This document shows positions 52,837 to 61,125 of a stretch of DNA of 64,000 nt, in pieces. Under the pieces are notes generated by a model, which saw only the letters and a program-made list of their open reading frames with translations, was not told where the DNA came from and made no database searches. The stretch covers positions 1,054,001 through 1,118,000 of the forward strand of contig CAVTIZ010000003.1 in assembly GCA_963735045.1 (NCBI GenBank), given 5' to 3'. The DNA is from Salsipaludibacter sp963735045. GTDB lineage: Bacteria; Actinomycetota; Nitriliruptoria; Nitriliruptorales; Nitriliruptoraceae. A program made the translations under genes and the position numbers. Position 1 is the first letter of the stretch; every line of letters begins with the position of its first letter.

Positions 52837-54219
52837 TCACCCCGGGTCGTCGTCGCCCTCGGTGGTTGCATGGCGCAGGAGCACGGGGCGACCGACCACG
52901 GCCAGCACGAACAGGGCCACGATGGCCCCGAGCGCGACCGGCTTGGAGGTCGCCAGGCGGACCACCAACAGCACGCCGATGACCGCACCCGGCACCATCG
53001 CGACGAGCCCGACCCAGCGCGGCGCGGCGTGCTCGCGCCACGCCACCAGGTGGACCACCGCGAACGCGGCCAGGAAGGCGAGGCTGGCCGCCTCCACCAG
53101 TGCCGACAGCGAGCCGGTCGCGGCCAGCGCCGCCGAGACCGCACCCAGCACGACCACCGCGCGGTCCGGAACGTCGTGGCCGTTGCGGTGGTCCAGCCAC
53201 GCCGGCAGTTCGCCGTCGTCGGACACCCGTCGCGCCAGCTTGGCCGACGAGAACAGCGTGGAGTTGATCGCGGCAGAGGTCGCGAACGCCGCGGCCACGG
53301 TCATCACGACCAGACCCGGGACGCCGGCGGCCTGCTCGGCGGCGACCGACAACGCGACGTCGGCTCGCTCGACGACCGTCGTGGCACCGGCGACCATCGT
53401 CGCCCCCACCGCCACGACCACGTAGATCACCACGACCGCCGCCGCCGACCAGGTCAGCGCCGGCGTGAGCACGCGGTCGGGGTCCTCGACCTCGTCGTAG
53501 TCGTAGGCCAGGAGCTGGAAGCCCTCGTAGGACACGAAGATGGTTGCCGCGCCCATGGCCGCGGCCGTGACCGGCAACGGCCCGTTGGACACGACGAGCT
53601 GCTCCGGGCGCCAGTCGGCCAGGCCGATCGCGGCCAGGGCGAGCAGGGCCAACAGGTTGGCCGACACGATCACGATCTCGATGGCGGTCAGCTTCCCGAT
53701 CCCGAGCAGGTTCAGCCCGACCAGGGCGACGAGGACCGCGACGGACAGCAGTTGCGGCGTCGGGGCGGCCCAGCCCAGGGCGTGGGACACGTACTGGCCG
53801 AAGGCGTAGCCGTACAGGGCGATGGTCAGGGTGTAGGCCCCCAGCATCACCCAGCTGAGGGATCCGGCCGCACCCCGTCGGTCGATCTCCTCCAGGAACC
53901 CGAAGGAGCCGCCACCCGTCCCGAAGTGGTTGCTGAGGCGTCCGTACACGAAGGCGGTGGCGACGGCGACCACGCCGGCCAGCACGAACGACAACCACGC
54001 CCAGCGACCGGCCGTCTCCACCACGACGCCGAGTGCGACGTAGATGCCGCCGCCGACCATCCCACCCGTGGCCAGCGCGGCGACGGCGGCCGGGCCGAGG
54101 CCGCCCCCGCCCCCGGTGTCCCCGTCGGTGTCGGGGGTGGTGTCGGGGGTGGTGTCGGGGGTGGTGTCGGGGGTGGTGTCGCGGTCGGTGTCGGGCGACT
54201 GGTCGTGGGGGGTGGTCAT
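52837..54219 (-). CDS. APC-superfamily amino-acid permease
   Basis: A 460-residue transporter with about twelve hydrophobic helices. A typical APC helix 1 (GPAAVAALATGGMVGGGIYVALG) holds the Gly-rich substrate loop; IFVSYEGFQLLAYDYDEV in the middle matches helix 6. The first 38 residues are cytosolic, Asp/Thr/Pro-rich and made of 12-bp repeats. The ATG at 54219 has AGGAG upstream. Substrate is probably an amino acid or amine; it cannot be fixed. It is divergent from the sulfatase. Confidence 0.88.
   Translation of the reverse strand: MTTPHDQSPDTDRDTTPDTTPDTTPDTTPDTDGDTGGGGGLGPAAVAALATGGMVGGGIYVALGVVVETAGRWAWLSFVLAGVVAVATAFVYGRLSNHFGTGGGSFGFLEEIDRRGAAGSLSWVMLGAYTLTIALYGYAFGQYVSHALGWAAPTPQLLSVAVLVALVGLNLLGIGKLTAIEIVIVSANLLALLALAAIGLADWRPEQLVVSNGPLPVTAAAMGAATIFVSYEGFQLLAYDYDEVEDPDRVLTPALTWSAAAVVVIYVVVAVGATMVAGATTVVERADVALSVAAEQAAGVPGLVVMTVAAAFATSAAINSTLFSSAKLARRVSDDGELPAWLDHRNGHDVPDRAVVVLGAVSAALAATGSLSALVEAASLAFLAAFAVVHLVAWREHAAPRWVGLVAMVPGAVIGVLLVVRLATSKPVALGAIVALFVLAVVGRPVLLRHATTEGDDDPG
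54131..54178 (-). repeat. 12-bp tandem repeat, four perfect units, APC permease
   Basis: Four identical 12-bp units (TCGGGGGTGGTG on the + strand) with degenerate flanks encode repeated T-P-D-T in the cytosolic N-terminal tail. Confidence 0.92.
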
Positions 54220-54360
54220 GACGCCGGGCTCCTGGTCGGCACCTAGGCTCGGTCCCACGGTAGAGATCCGTCCGGCCGCCCCCGATCGTGGCCCCCCGCC
54301 GTCCGCCGGCCCCCCCACGGCCGTGCCGACGAGGTCCGCGGCGACGTCCCCCGAGGTCAC

Positions 54361-55812
54361 ATGTCACCGGCAACGACGCCACCCAACATCGTCGTCGTCG
54401 TCGCCGACGACCACGCCGCGCAGGCACTCAGCGCCTACGACGACGCGCTGACGCACACGCCCAACCTCGACCGCATGGCAGCCGAGGGGATGCGCCTCGA
54501 CGCCTGCTTCTGCACCAACTCGATCTGTTCGCCCAGTCGGGCCGCGATGCTGACGGGCACCCACAACCACGTCAACGGCGTCACCACGCTGGCGACCCAC
54601 TTCGACAACCGGCAGCCGACCTTCGCCACGGTCCTGCAGGCGGCGGGCTGGGCGACCGGGCTCATCGGCAAGTGGCACCTCGGCCACGGCCCCGCCCACG
54701 ACCCCCGCGGGTTCGACGAGTGGACGATCCTCCACGACCAGGGGGAGTACCACGACCCGCTCCTGCTGCACGGACACGACGGGATCGACCCCGTCCGACG
54801 CCAGGGGCCCGAGGCGAGGCGCCATCCCGGCTACGTCACCGAGGTCCTGACCGACCTCGCGCTGGACTTCATCGACCGCCAGCAGGACCCGTTCTGCCTC
54901 CTGCTGCACCACAAGGCGCCGCACCGACCCTGGAACCCCGAGCCCGGGACGCCGGTCGCACTCAGCGACGCCGCCCTGCCGGCCAGCTTCGACGACGACC
55001 ACGTCGGCCAGGCCCCTGCCGCTGCCGAGGCCCGGATGGGCATGGAGGACCTCGGGGTGCTGGACCTCAAGGTGCCGGTCCCCGGTGGCCTGGCGCCCGA
55101 CCAGGAGCGGGAGTGGCGCTGGCGACGGTTCCTGGCCGACTACCTGGCGTGCGTGGACAGCATCGACGTCCAGACCGGACGACTCCTGGACCACCTCGAC
55201 GCGACCGGGCGGGGAGCGGACACGGTGGTGGTCTACACCTCCGACCAGGGGTTCTTCCTCGGTGAGCACGGCTGGTTCGACAAGCGCTTCATCTACGAGG
55301 AGTCGCTGCGGATGCCGTTGTTGGTGCGATGGCCGGCCGGGATCGCACCGGGCAGCACCTGTTCGGACATGGTCCTCAACGTCGACCTCGCACCGACCGT
55401 CCTGGACCTCGCCGGGCTGGCGATCCCCGACCACGTCCAGGGTCGCAGCATCGTGGCCCTGCTCCGGGGCGAGTCGCCGCCGGACTGGCGCACCAGCATG
55501 TACTACCGCTACTGGATGCACCTGGACTCCATCCATCGCGTGCAGGCCCACCGGGGGGTGCGGACCCAGCGCCACAAGCTGGTGCGATGGGACGTCGACG
55601 GCGCCGGGCAGCCCGGCGCGTCGGAGGAGACGCGACCACCGGCATGGGAACTGTTCGACCTCGAGGACGACCCCTTCGAACTCCGCAGCGTCGCCGACGA
55701 CCCCGGTTACGCCCAGGTGCGACAGGACCTCGAGGCGGAGCTCGCCCGGCTGGAGGACGAACTCGGCGTGGTCGATCCGGTCCAACCGGGTGGGCTCAGT
55801 CGACCGGGGTGA
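54361..55812 (+). CDS. Formylglycine-dependent (type I) sulfatase
   Basis: A 483-residue sulfatase with no signal peptide, so probably cytoplasmic. Metal-binding Asp16-Asp17 (VVADDHAAQ), the formylglycine site Cys56 in CSPSRAAMLTG, Lys/His in GKWHLGHGP, and SDQGFFLGEHGWFDKR are all present. Cys56 must be oxidised by a formylglycine-generating enzyme, which is not in this window. It removes a sulfate ester from a sugar or similar substrate. Its location beside a GH39 enzyme and sugar importer suggests a sulfated saccharide. It overlaps the convergent GH39 gene by 17 bp. Confidence 0.93.
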   Translation: MSPATTPPNIVVVVADDHAAQALSAYDDALTHTPNLDRMAAEGMRLDACFCTNSICSPSRAAMLTGTHNHVNGVTTLATHFDNRQPTFATVLQAAGWATGLIGKWHLGHGPAHDPRGFDEWTILHDQGEYHDPLLLHGHDGIDPVRRQGPEARRHPGYVTEVLTDLALDFIDRQQDPFCLLLHHKAPHRPWNPEPGTPVALSDAALPASFDDDHVGQAPAAAEARMGMEDLGVLDLKVPVPGGLAPDQEREWRWRRFLADYLACVDSIDVQTGRLLDHLDATGRGADTVVVYTSDQGFFLGEHGWFDKRFIYEESLRMPLLVRWPAGIAPGSTCSDMVLNVDLAPTVLDLAGLAIPDHVQGRSIVALLRGESPPDWRTSMYYRYWMHLDSIHRVQAHRGVRTQRHKLVRWDVDGAGQPGASEETRPPAWELFDLEDDPFELRSVADDPGYAQVRQDLEAELARLEDELGVVDPVQPGGLSRPG

Positions 55813-57685
55813 TCCGGATCCGGGCGACCCCGGGCATGGGCAGCAGGAGGTCCACGGTCACGACCCCGTCGTCGGCGGTGACGGTGCCGAGCTGTTCGAC
55901 GTCGAGGCGGTCGACCTCGGCCAACGCCTCCCAGCCGTCGCGGTCGGGCCAGTCCCGGGCCCGGTCGACGTGGGCGGCGATGTTGGAGTGGTCGCGGTCG
56001 ATCCGGGCGACGGCCACGCCGGCCGCGTCCCCGACGCCACGCACCTCGACCACCAGGCGGCGGTCCAGGGGCGCGTGGCCGGCGCCTCGGGACTGGTCCA
56101 GCGTGCCGTTCCAGACCAGGACGTCCACGGTCCCGTCGTCGTGGCGGGTCGCCCACCCGTCCACCAGGCCGCCGGCACCATCGCCGTCCAGGGCCAGTGG
56201 CAACTGGCCGTCACCCTGCTGGGCGGCCAACGCCAGGGCCCAGTAGCGCGGCTTGCGCAGGTTGCCGACCGTCTGCAGCCCGAAGCCACCGTGCAGCAGC
56301 GACGGGGGTCGTCCGAGCTCCTCGAAGTGGTCGGTGGCGGTCCAGTAGGCAAGGGCGTCGGCCACGTCGGCCGCGGCCTTCATGCCGCCGAGCACGAACG
56401 GGGCCCCGAACGGCTCGTCGTTGAGCGGGAGGAAGTGGGTCGGGGTGATGCCCCACTCGGTCCACCACACCGCGACGTCGTCCAGGTCGCGGGTCGCCAG
56501 TGCGGGCCGAAGGTCCAGGGGTGGCACGCCGTAGACGTGGGTGGTGAGGAAGTCCAGCGGGAGGTCGGCGTCCACGACGTGGTCGAGGAAGCGGCCGATC
56601 CAGCCCACGGCCGCGGTCGCGGGACCGCCGACCAGCAACTGCTCGTCGACCGCCCGGACCGCGCGCACGGTCACCTCGTAGAGCCGCAGGTACTCCTCGG
56701 GCGACCCGGACCAGAACACCCCGAGGTTGGGCTCGTTCCAGACCTCGAAGGGCCAGCGTCGGACCTCCTCGATGCCGGCGTGGTCCACCAGTGCGGTGAC
56801 GAACTCCTCGATCACGCGTCCCCAGGCCGCCCAGTCCGACGGCGGCGAGATGATGCCCTCGTAGGTGAACACCGTGCGGTCGGGATCGGCGGCCAGGGCA
56901 GCCGGCATGAACCCGAGCTCGACGACCGGCCGCAGGCCGAGGTCGGCCAACTGGTCGTAGTGGCGGAGCACGGCCGTGGCGTCGACCCGGAGCTCCCCGT
57001 CGTCATCGACCACCACCACGCCGTTGTCGTCGTCGAGCACCGCATGGGCGCGGACGTGGGTGACCCCGACGTCGTCGTGCATCCGGCCGAGGGCCGCCGC
57101 GTACTCCTCGCCGATGGGGTCCGGCCCGTCGCCCCCGCCCGCCAACAGGTGGCTGACGTGCTCGGCCCCGACCATCCACCACGGCCGTTGCAGTGGCGTC
57201 GTCGCGGCGGTGGCGTCCACCCGGGCGCTCACCCGCGCCGGCGTGTCCCCGGCGTCGGACGCGGCGGCCGTGACGGCGTCGCCGACCGGACCATGGCCGC
57301 CCTCGACCGTGGCCAGGCTGGCCACGGCGTAGTGGAGGGTGCGACCCGGGTCACCGGTGGTGTCGACGTAGGGCGCCCGGGGGACGGCCAGCAGGTCCCC
57401 GCCACCATGGTCCAGCACCACCAGGTCGTCGGGGTCCTCGCCCCGCAGGACCTGGTAGCCGATGGCCCCCTCGACGGGGTCCCAGTCCAGGGTCACGTGG
57501 CCGACGCCCGAGGACGCGACCACGCCCGTGGGTCCCGGCAGTCCGTCGTGGTGATCGGCCTCCCTGGCGGCGTCGGCTGCCTCGCGCGAACCGGCCTCCC
57601 AGTGTTCGCGGACGTCGTCGCCGTTGGGGCCGGCCGTGGTGTCCGCGGCGGGGTCATGGGTGGTGGAGCTCGAATCCGGGGGCAT
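55796..57685 (-). CDS. GH39-family glycosidase with N-terminal Fn3-like domain
   Basis: A 629-residue enzyme without a signal peptide. An Fn3-like domain (about residues 48-135, VTLDWDPVEGAIGYQVLRGE) precedes a GH39-type TIM barrel: acid/base Glu318 in VWNEPNLGVFW and nucleophile Glu410 in WWTEWGITPTH. A beta-sandwich with DVLVWNGTLDQSRGAGH follows. GH39 holds beta-xylosidases and alpha-L-iduronidases. It acts inside the cell, probably on imported oligosaccharides. It is last in the transporter gene run and next to a sulfatase, so an iduronate- or sulfate-bearing substrate is possible. The ATG has AGGAG upstream. Confidence 0.85.
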   Translation of the reverse strand: MPPDSSSTTHDPAADTTAGPNGDDVREHWEAGSREAADAAREADHHDGLPGPTGVVASSGVGHVTLDWDPVEGAIGYQVLRGEDPDDLVVLDHGGGDLLAVPRAPYVDTTGDPGRTLHYAVASLATVEGGHGPVGDAVTAAASDAGDTPARVSARVDATAATTPLQRPWWMVGAEHVSHLLAGGGDGPDPIGEEYAAALGRMHDDVGVTHVRAHAVLDDDNGVVVVDDDGELRVDATAVLRHYDQLADLGLRPVVELGFMPAALAADPDRTVFTYEGIISPPSDWAAWGRVIEEFVTALVDHAGIEEVRRWPFEVWNEPNLGVFWSGSPEEYLRLYEVTVRAVRAVDEQLLVGGPATAAVGWIGRFLDHVVDADLPLDFLTTHVYGVPPLDLRPALATRDLDDVAVWWTEWGITPTHFLPLNDEPFGAPFVLGGMKAAADVADALAYWTATDHFEELGRPPSLLHGGFGLQTVGNLRKPRYWALALAAQQGDGQLPLALDGDGAGGLVDGWATRHDDGTVDVLVWNGTLDQSRGAGHAPLDRRLVVEVRGVGDAAGVAVARIDRDHSNIAAHVDRARDWPDRDGWEALAEVDRLDVEQLGTVTADDGVVTVDLLLPMPGVARIRITPVD

Positions 57686-57739
57686 GTCGTCTCCTGGCGC
57701 GGGGGCGGGTGCCGAGGGTCGGCGGTGGGACCCGCGTCG

Positions 57740-58693
57740 TCACTTGATGCCGGTCATGGCGATCGATTCGGTGAAGCGACGTTGGAACAGCAGGAACACG
57801 ATCACGACCGGCGTGACGATGGCCACCGATCCGGCCATGAGCAACCCGTAGTCGGTGCTGTTCTCGCCGATGGCGGCCAGGGCCAGCGCGATCGGCAGCG
57901 TGTACTTGTCCTGGTCGGTCAGCACGATCAGCGGCCACAGGAAGGCGTTCCAGGTGCCCAGGAAGGTGAAGATGCCGAGCACGGCCGCCGGGCCCGCCGA
58001 CAGCGGCAGGGCGATGCGCCAGAAGATCCGGTAGTGCGAGGCCCCGTCGACGTGGGCGGCCTCGATCAGTTCGTCGGGCAGCTGGCCCATGAACTGGCGC
58101 ATCAGGAAGACGCCGAACGGGCCGGCGACCAGGGGCAGGATGACGCCCGCGTAGGTGTTCAACAGGGCCATCTTGGACATCAGGATGTACAGCGGGACCA
58201 GCGTGACGCTGGAGGGGACCATGAGCGTGGCCAGCACGATCCCGAAGATGACCTTGCGTCCGGCGAAGTCGATCTTGGCGAGTGCGTACCCCGCGGCCGC
58301 CGTGAAGATGATGTTGCCGATCGTCACCAGGCCGGCGATCAGGGTGGAGTTCCAGAAGTACTGGAAGAAGTCGAGCCGGCGGAACAGGTCGACGTAGTTG
58401 TCCAACGTGGGGTCCTCCGGCAGCAGCGTGGGCACCACCGCGGTGATCTCGGCCTGGGTCTTGAACGACGACAGCACCATCCACACGAACGGACCGGCCA
58501 TGGCCACCATCCCGACCACGAGCAGGCCGGTGATCAGCCATCGCGACCAGCTCGAGGACACGCCTTCGCCGTCGCTGCCCGCGGTGTCGGGCACCGTGGT
58601 GTCGGGCGTGGGCGTCGGCGCGTCGACATCCTGGTCGGCGCCGTCGGGGTCGCCGTCCGGCTCGTCGTTCGGGGGAACGGTCGTGGTTGCCAT
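57740..58693 (-). CDS. ABC sugar permease, MalG-like
   Basis: A 317-residue inner-membrane permease of the CUT1 type. After a charged N-terminal stretch it has six helices and the EAA loop ELIEAAHVDGASHYRIFWRI, which contacts the ATPase. Its ATG overlaps the stop of the MalF-like gene (ATGA). It forms the channel with that partner for the binding protein at 59740. No ATPase gene is nearby. Confidence 0.94.
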   Translation of the reverse strand: MATTTVPPNDEPDGDPDGADQDVDAPTPTPDTTVPDTAGSDGEGVSSSWSRWLITGLLVVGMVAMAGPFVWMVLSSFKTQAEITAVVPTLLPEDPTLDNYVDLFRRLDFFQYFWNSTLIAGLVTIGNIIFTAAAGYALAKIDFAGRKVIFGIVLATLMVPSSVTLVPLYILMSKMALLNTYAGVILPLVAGPFGVFLMRQFMGQLPDELIEAAHVDGASHYRIFWRIALPLSAGPAAVLGIFTFLGTWNAFLWPLIVLTDQDKYTLPIALALAAIGENSTDYGLLMAGSVAIVTPVVIVFLLFQRRFTESIAMTGIK

Positions 58694-59628
58694 CAGTCGT
58701 CCTGTCCCAGGAACTTGAACTGCACGAAGGCCAGCACCGCGATGAACAGGAACAGCATGTAGGCGATGGCGCTGGCGTAGCCGAGGTGGAAGAAGTTGAA
58801 GCCCTGCTCGTAGATCACCATGGCCACGGTCAGGGTCGAGTCCAGCGGGCCCCCCTGGGTCATGACGAACGGTTCCTCGAACACCTGCAGGTAGCCGATC
58901 GAGGTGATCACGAGTGCGAACAGCGTCACCGGGCGCAGTTGCGGCAGGGTGATGTAGCGGAACCGCTGCCACCCGGAGGCCCCGTCGACCTTGCCCGCCT
59001 CGTACAGCACCGGCGAGATGCCCTTGAGTCCGGCCAGGAAGATGATCATGGACTGGCCGAGGTTGCGCCAGATCGCCATGACGATGATGGACGGCAGGGC
59101 CGTGGAGGTGTCGTTGAGCCAACTGGGTCCGTCGATGCCCACGGCGGCCAGCAACGTGTTGATGATCCCGATGTCGGGGTTGAGCATGAAGCGCCAGATC
59201 ACCGCGATCGCGATGATGCTGGTGATCACCGGCAGGTAGTAGCCGACCCGGAACACGGCCTGGATGCGTGCGATGCCGTTCTCGATCAACACCGCGGCCA
59301 ACAGCCCGGCGAACACCGAGAACGGCACGCCCACCACCACGAAGACCAGGGTGTTGCGTGCCGACTGGATGACCTCGGCATCCTGGAAGGCCCGCACGTA
59401 GTTGTCGAACCCGATGAAGGGGGCGCCGAACGGGGCCACCAGGTCCTGCAGTTCGAAGTCGGTGAAGGAGAACCACAGCGCGGCCAGGATCGGGCCTGCC
59501 ATGAACACCAGGAACACGAGCAGGTAGGGCGCGGAGAAGGTCCAGCCGGCGATCGTGTTGCGGGTGTGCAACGACAGCCGCCGTCGAGAGGAGGTCTCGG
59601 TGTCGTCGGGGGCCTGGGTGGTGGTCAT
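58693..59628 (-). CDS. ABC sugar permease, MalF-like
   Basis: A 311-residue inner-membrane permease. The EAA motif reads EAGKVDGASGWQRFRYITLP; helices start at TIAGWTFSAPYLLVFLVFMA. The start at 59628 follows AGGAG and avoids a longer in-frame start. It precedes the MalG-like gene and follows the binding-protein gene after a hairpin. Confidence 0.94.
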   Translation of the reverse strand: MTTTQAPDDTETSSRRRLSLHTRNTIAGWTFSAPYLLVFLVFMAGPILAALWFSFTDFELQDLVAPFGAPFIGFDNYVRAFQDAEVIQSARNTLVFVVVGVPFSVFAGLLAAVLIENGIARIQAVFRVGYYLPVITSIIAIAVIWRFMLNPDIGIINTLLAAVGIDGPSWLNDTSTALPSIIVMAIWRNLGQSMIIFLAGLKGISPVLYEAGKVDGASGWQRFRYITLPQLRPVTLFALVITSIGYLQVFEEPFVMTQGGPLDSTLTVAMVIYEQGFNFFHLGYASAIAYMLFLFIAVLAFVQFKFLGQDD

Positions 59629-59690
59629 GGTGGCTCCTGTCGGTCCGTTCGGCGTCGGACGCGGTGGGTGGTGCGTGTTGCGGTCGGGGA

Positions 59691-59723
59691 GTGGCATCCG
59701 GCGCAGCGCGCGCCGGATGCCAC
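59691..59723 (-). terminator. Inter-gene hairpin between binding-protein and permease genes
   Basis: A perfect 14-bp stem (GTGGCATCCGGCGC with its complement) and five-base loop, 16 bases after the stop of the binding-protein gene. A second, 6-bp hairpin (59723-59739) adjoins it. In mal-type operons such hairpins protect the binding-protein part of the mRNA so it is made in excess over the permeases; here that role is inferred. Confidence 0.65.
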
Positions 59724-59739
59724 CGGGGCGGGGCCCCGG

Positions 59740-61032
59740 TCAGCCGGTGATGTTGTCGGCCTGCTGCTGCATCTCGGCAGCGGCGTCGGCCGGGCTCATG
59801 TCGCCGACGGTCACCTGTTCCATCGCGCCGTTCATGGACTCGGCGACCTCCTCCCACTCCGGGATGCGCGGCGGGGCCACGGTGGACTCCAGTTGGGTGC
59901 CGAACACGCCCAGGCGCTCGTCGTCGGCCAGTTCGCCCGACTCCCACGCCTCGGTCACCGACGGCAGGCCGCTGACGGCCTGGTACCAGGCCTGCTGGGT
60001 GTCGCTCTGGGTCATCCAGTCGACGAACTTCCAGGCCAGCTCCTGCTGTTCGGAGGACTTGAACACGACCAGGTCCGCGCCACCCACGAACGAGTCACGG
60101 TTCTCGTTCTCGGGCATGGGCGCGACGTCCCACTTGTCCTCGAACTCGTCACCCCCGAGCTCACGGACGAGCGACATGTGCCACGGCCCGCTGAAGAAGA
60201 TCGGGTGCGTCCCGTCGACGAAGCCCTGCTCGATCGCGAAGTCGGTCACCGGTTCGGCGGCGACGCCGTCCTCGAAGAAGGAGTCGTAGTACTCCAGGCC
60301 GGCCACCATGCCCTCGGTGTCCAGGGTCAACGGTTCGCCGTTGTCACCACCGAGCTCGGCCCCGGCCTGCCACGAGAAGGGCATCAGCTCCTGCCAGTTG
60401 GCGGGGGACAGGTTGATGCCGTACTTGGCGCCGGCCTCGGACTGCATGCCGGCCGCGAGCTCGGACAACTCGTCCCAGGTCTCCGGGGGCCCGTCGAAGC
60501 CGGCCTCCTCGGCCAGGTCGGTGCGGTAGTACATGACCCGGGTGTCGACGTACCACGGGACCCCGTAGGAGGTCCCGTCCACGAGCGTGGTGGTCCAGGG
60601 TCCCTCGAAGAAGCGGTCCGGGTCGACGCTGTCGGGGGTCTCGGCGAGCGCATCGAGGGCCGCGAACTCGCCCATCCAGGTCGTGCCCATCTGGGTCACG
60701 TCGGGCGACTGCTGACCGGCTGCAGCCGTGATCAGCTTGTCGTGGGCCACGTCCCAGGGCACCGGCGTGACGTCGACCGTGACGCCCTCCTGCTCCTCGA
60801 AGTCGGCCACGAAGTCGGGCAACTGCTCGCCCTCGGCGCCCATGGCCCACACCGTGAGGGTCCCGCCGTCGCCCCCGCCGTCGTCACCGCCACCCGACGC
60901 GGCGGCGTCAGTCCCCCCGTCGTCGCCGCTGCCGGCGGGGCCGCTGTCGCCCCCGCCGCAACCGGCGACGACCAGTGCGAGGACCGCGGCGGCTGCAGCG
61001 GTCCTGGTGGCGATGGCTCGTGTCGTGCTCAT
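59740..61032 (-). CDS. ABC sugar-binding lipoprotein
   Basis: A 430-residue extracellular solute-binding protein (family 1). Signal peptide and lipobox VVAGC give Cys25. A Gly/Asp/Ser linker of about 30 residues follows. The fold markers TLTVWAMGAEGEQLPDFVAD and YGVPWYVDTRVMYYRTDL are present. AAAGGAG lies before the ATG. It delivers a sugar to the two permeases downstream. It has a separate leader of 93 bp after lacI-type gene 61126. Confidence 0.94.
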   Translation of the reverse strand: MSTTRAIATRTAAAAAVLALVVAGCGGGDSGPAGSGDDGGTDAAASGGGDDGGGDGGTLTVWAMGAEGEQLPDFVADFEEQEGVTVDVTPVPWDVAHDKLITAAAGQQSPDVTQMGTTWMGEFAALDALAETPDSVDPDRFFEGPWTTTLVDGTSYGVPWYVDTRVMYYRTDLAEEAGFDGPPETWDELSELAAGMQSEAGAKYGINLSPANWQELMPFSWQAGAELGGDNGEPLTLDTEGMVAGLEYYDSFFEDGVAAEPVTDFAIEQGFVDGTHPIFFSGPWHMSLVRELGGDEFEDKWDVAPMPENENRDSFVGGADLVVFKSSEQQELAWKFVDWMTQSDTQQAWYQAVSGLPSVTEAWESGELADDERLGVFGTQLESTVAPPRIPEWEEVAESMNGAMEQVTVGDMSPADAAAEMQQQADNITG

Positions 61033-61125
61033 CTGGTGCTCCTTTGGTCCCGGCGGGGCCGGGCGGTCGGACGGGCGCGGTGTCGCGCGGGGTCGGTCGG
61101 TCGAGGGTCGGGTCGGGTGGATGGA

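Noticed and set aside
55085..58762. 1225-residue open frame on the plus strand
   Set aside because: It runs out-of-frame through the sulfatase and antisense to GH39 and a permease, all with clear catalytic or family motifs; composition is Arg/Gly/Val-rich shadow type.
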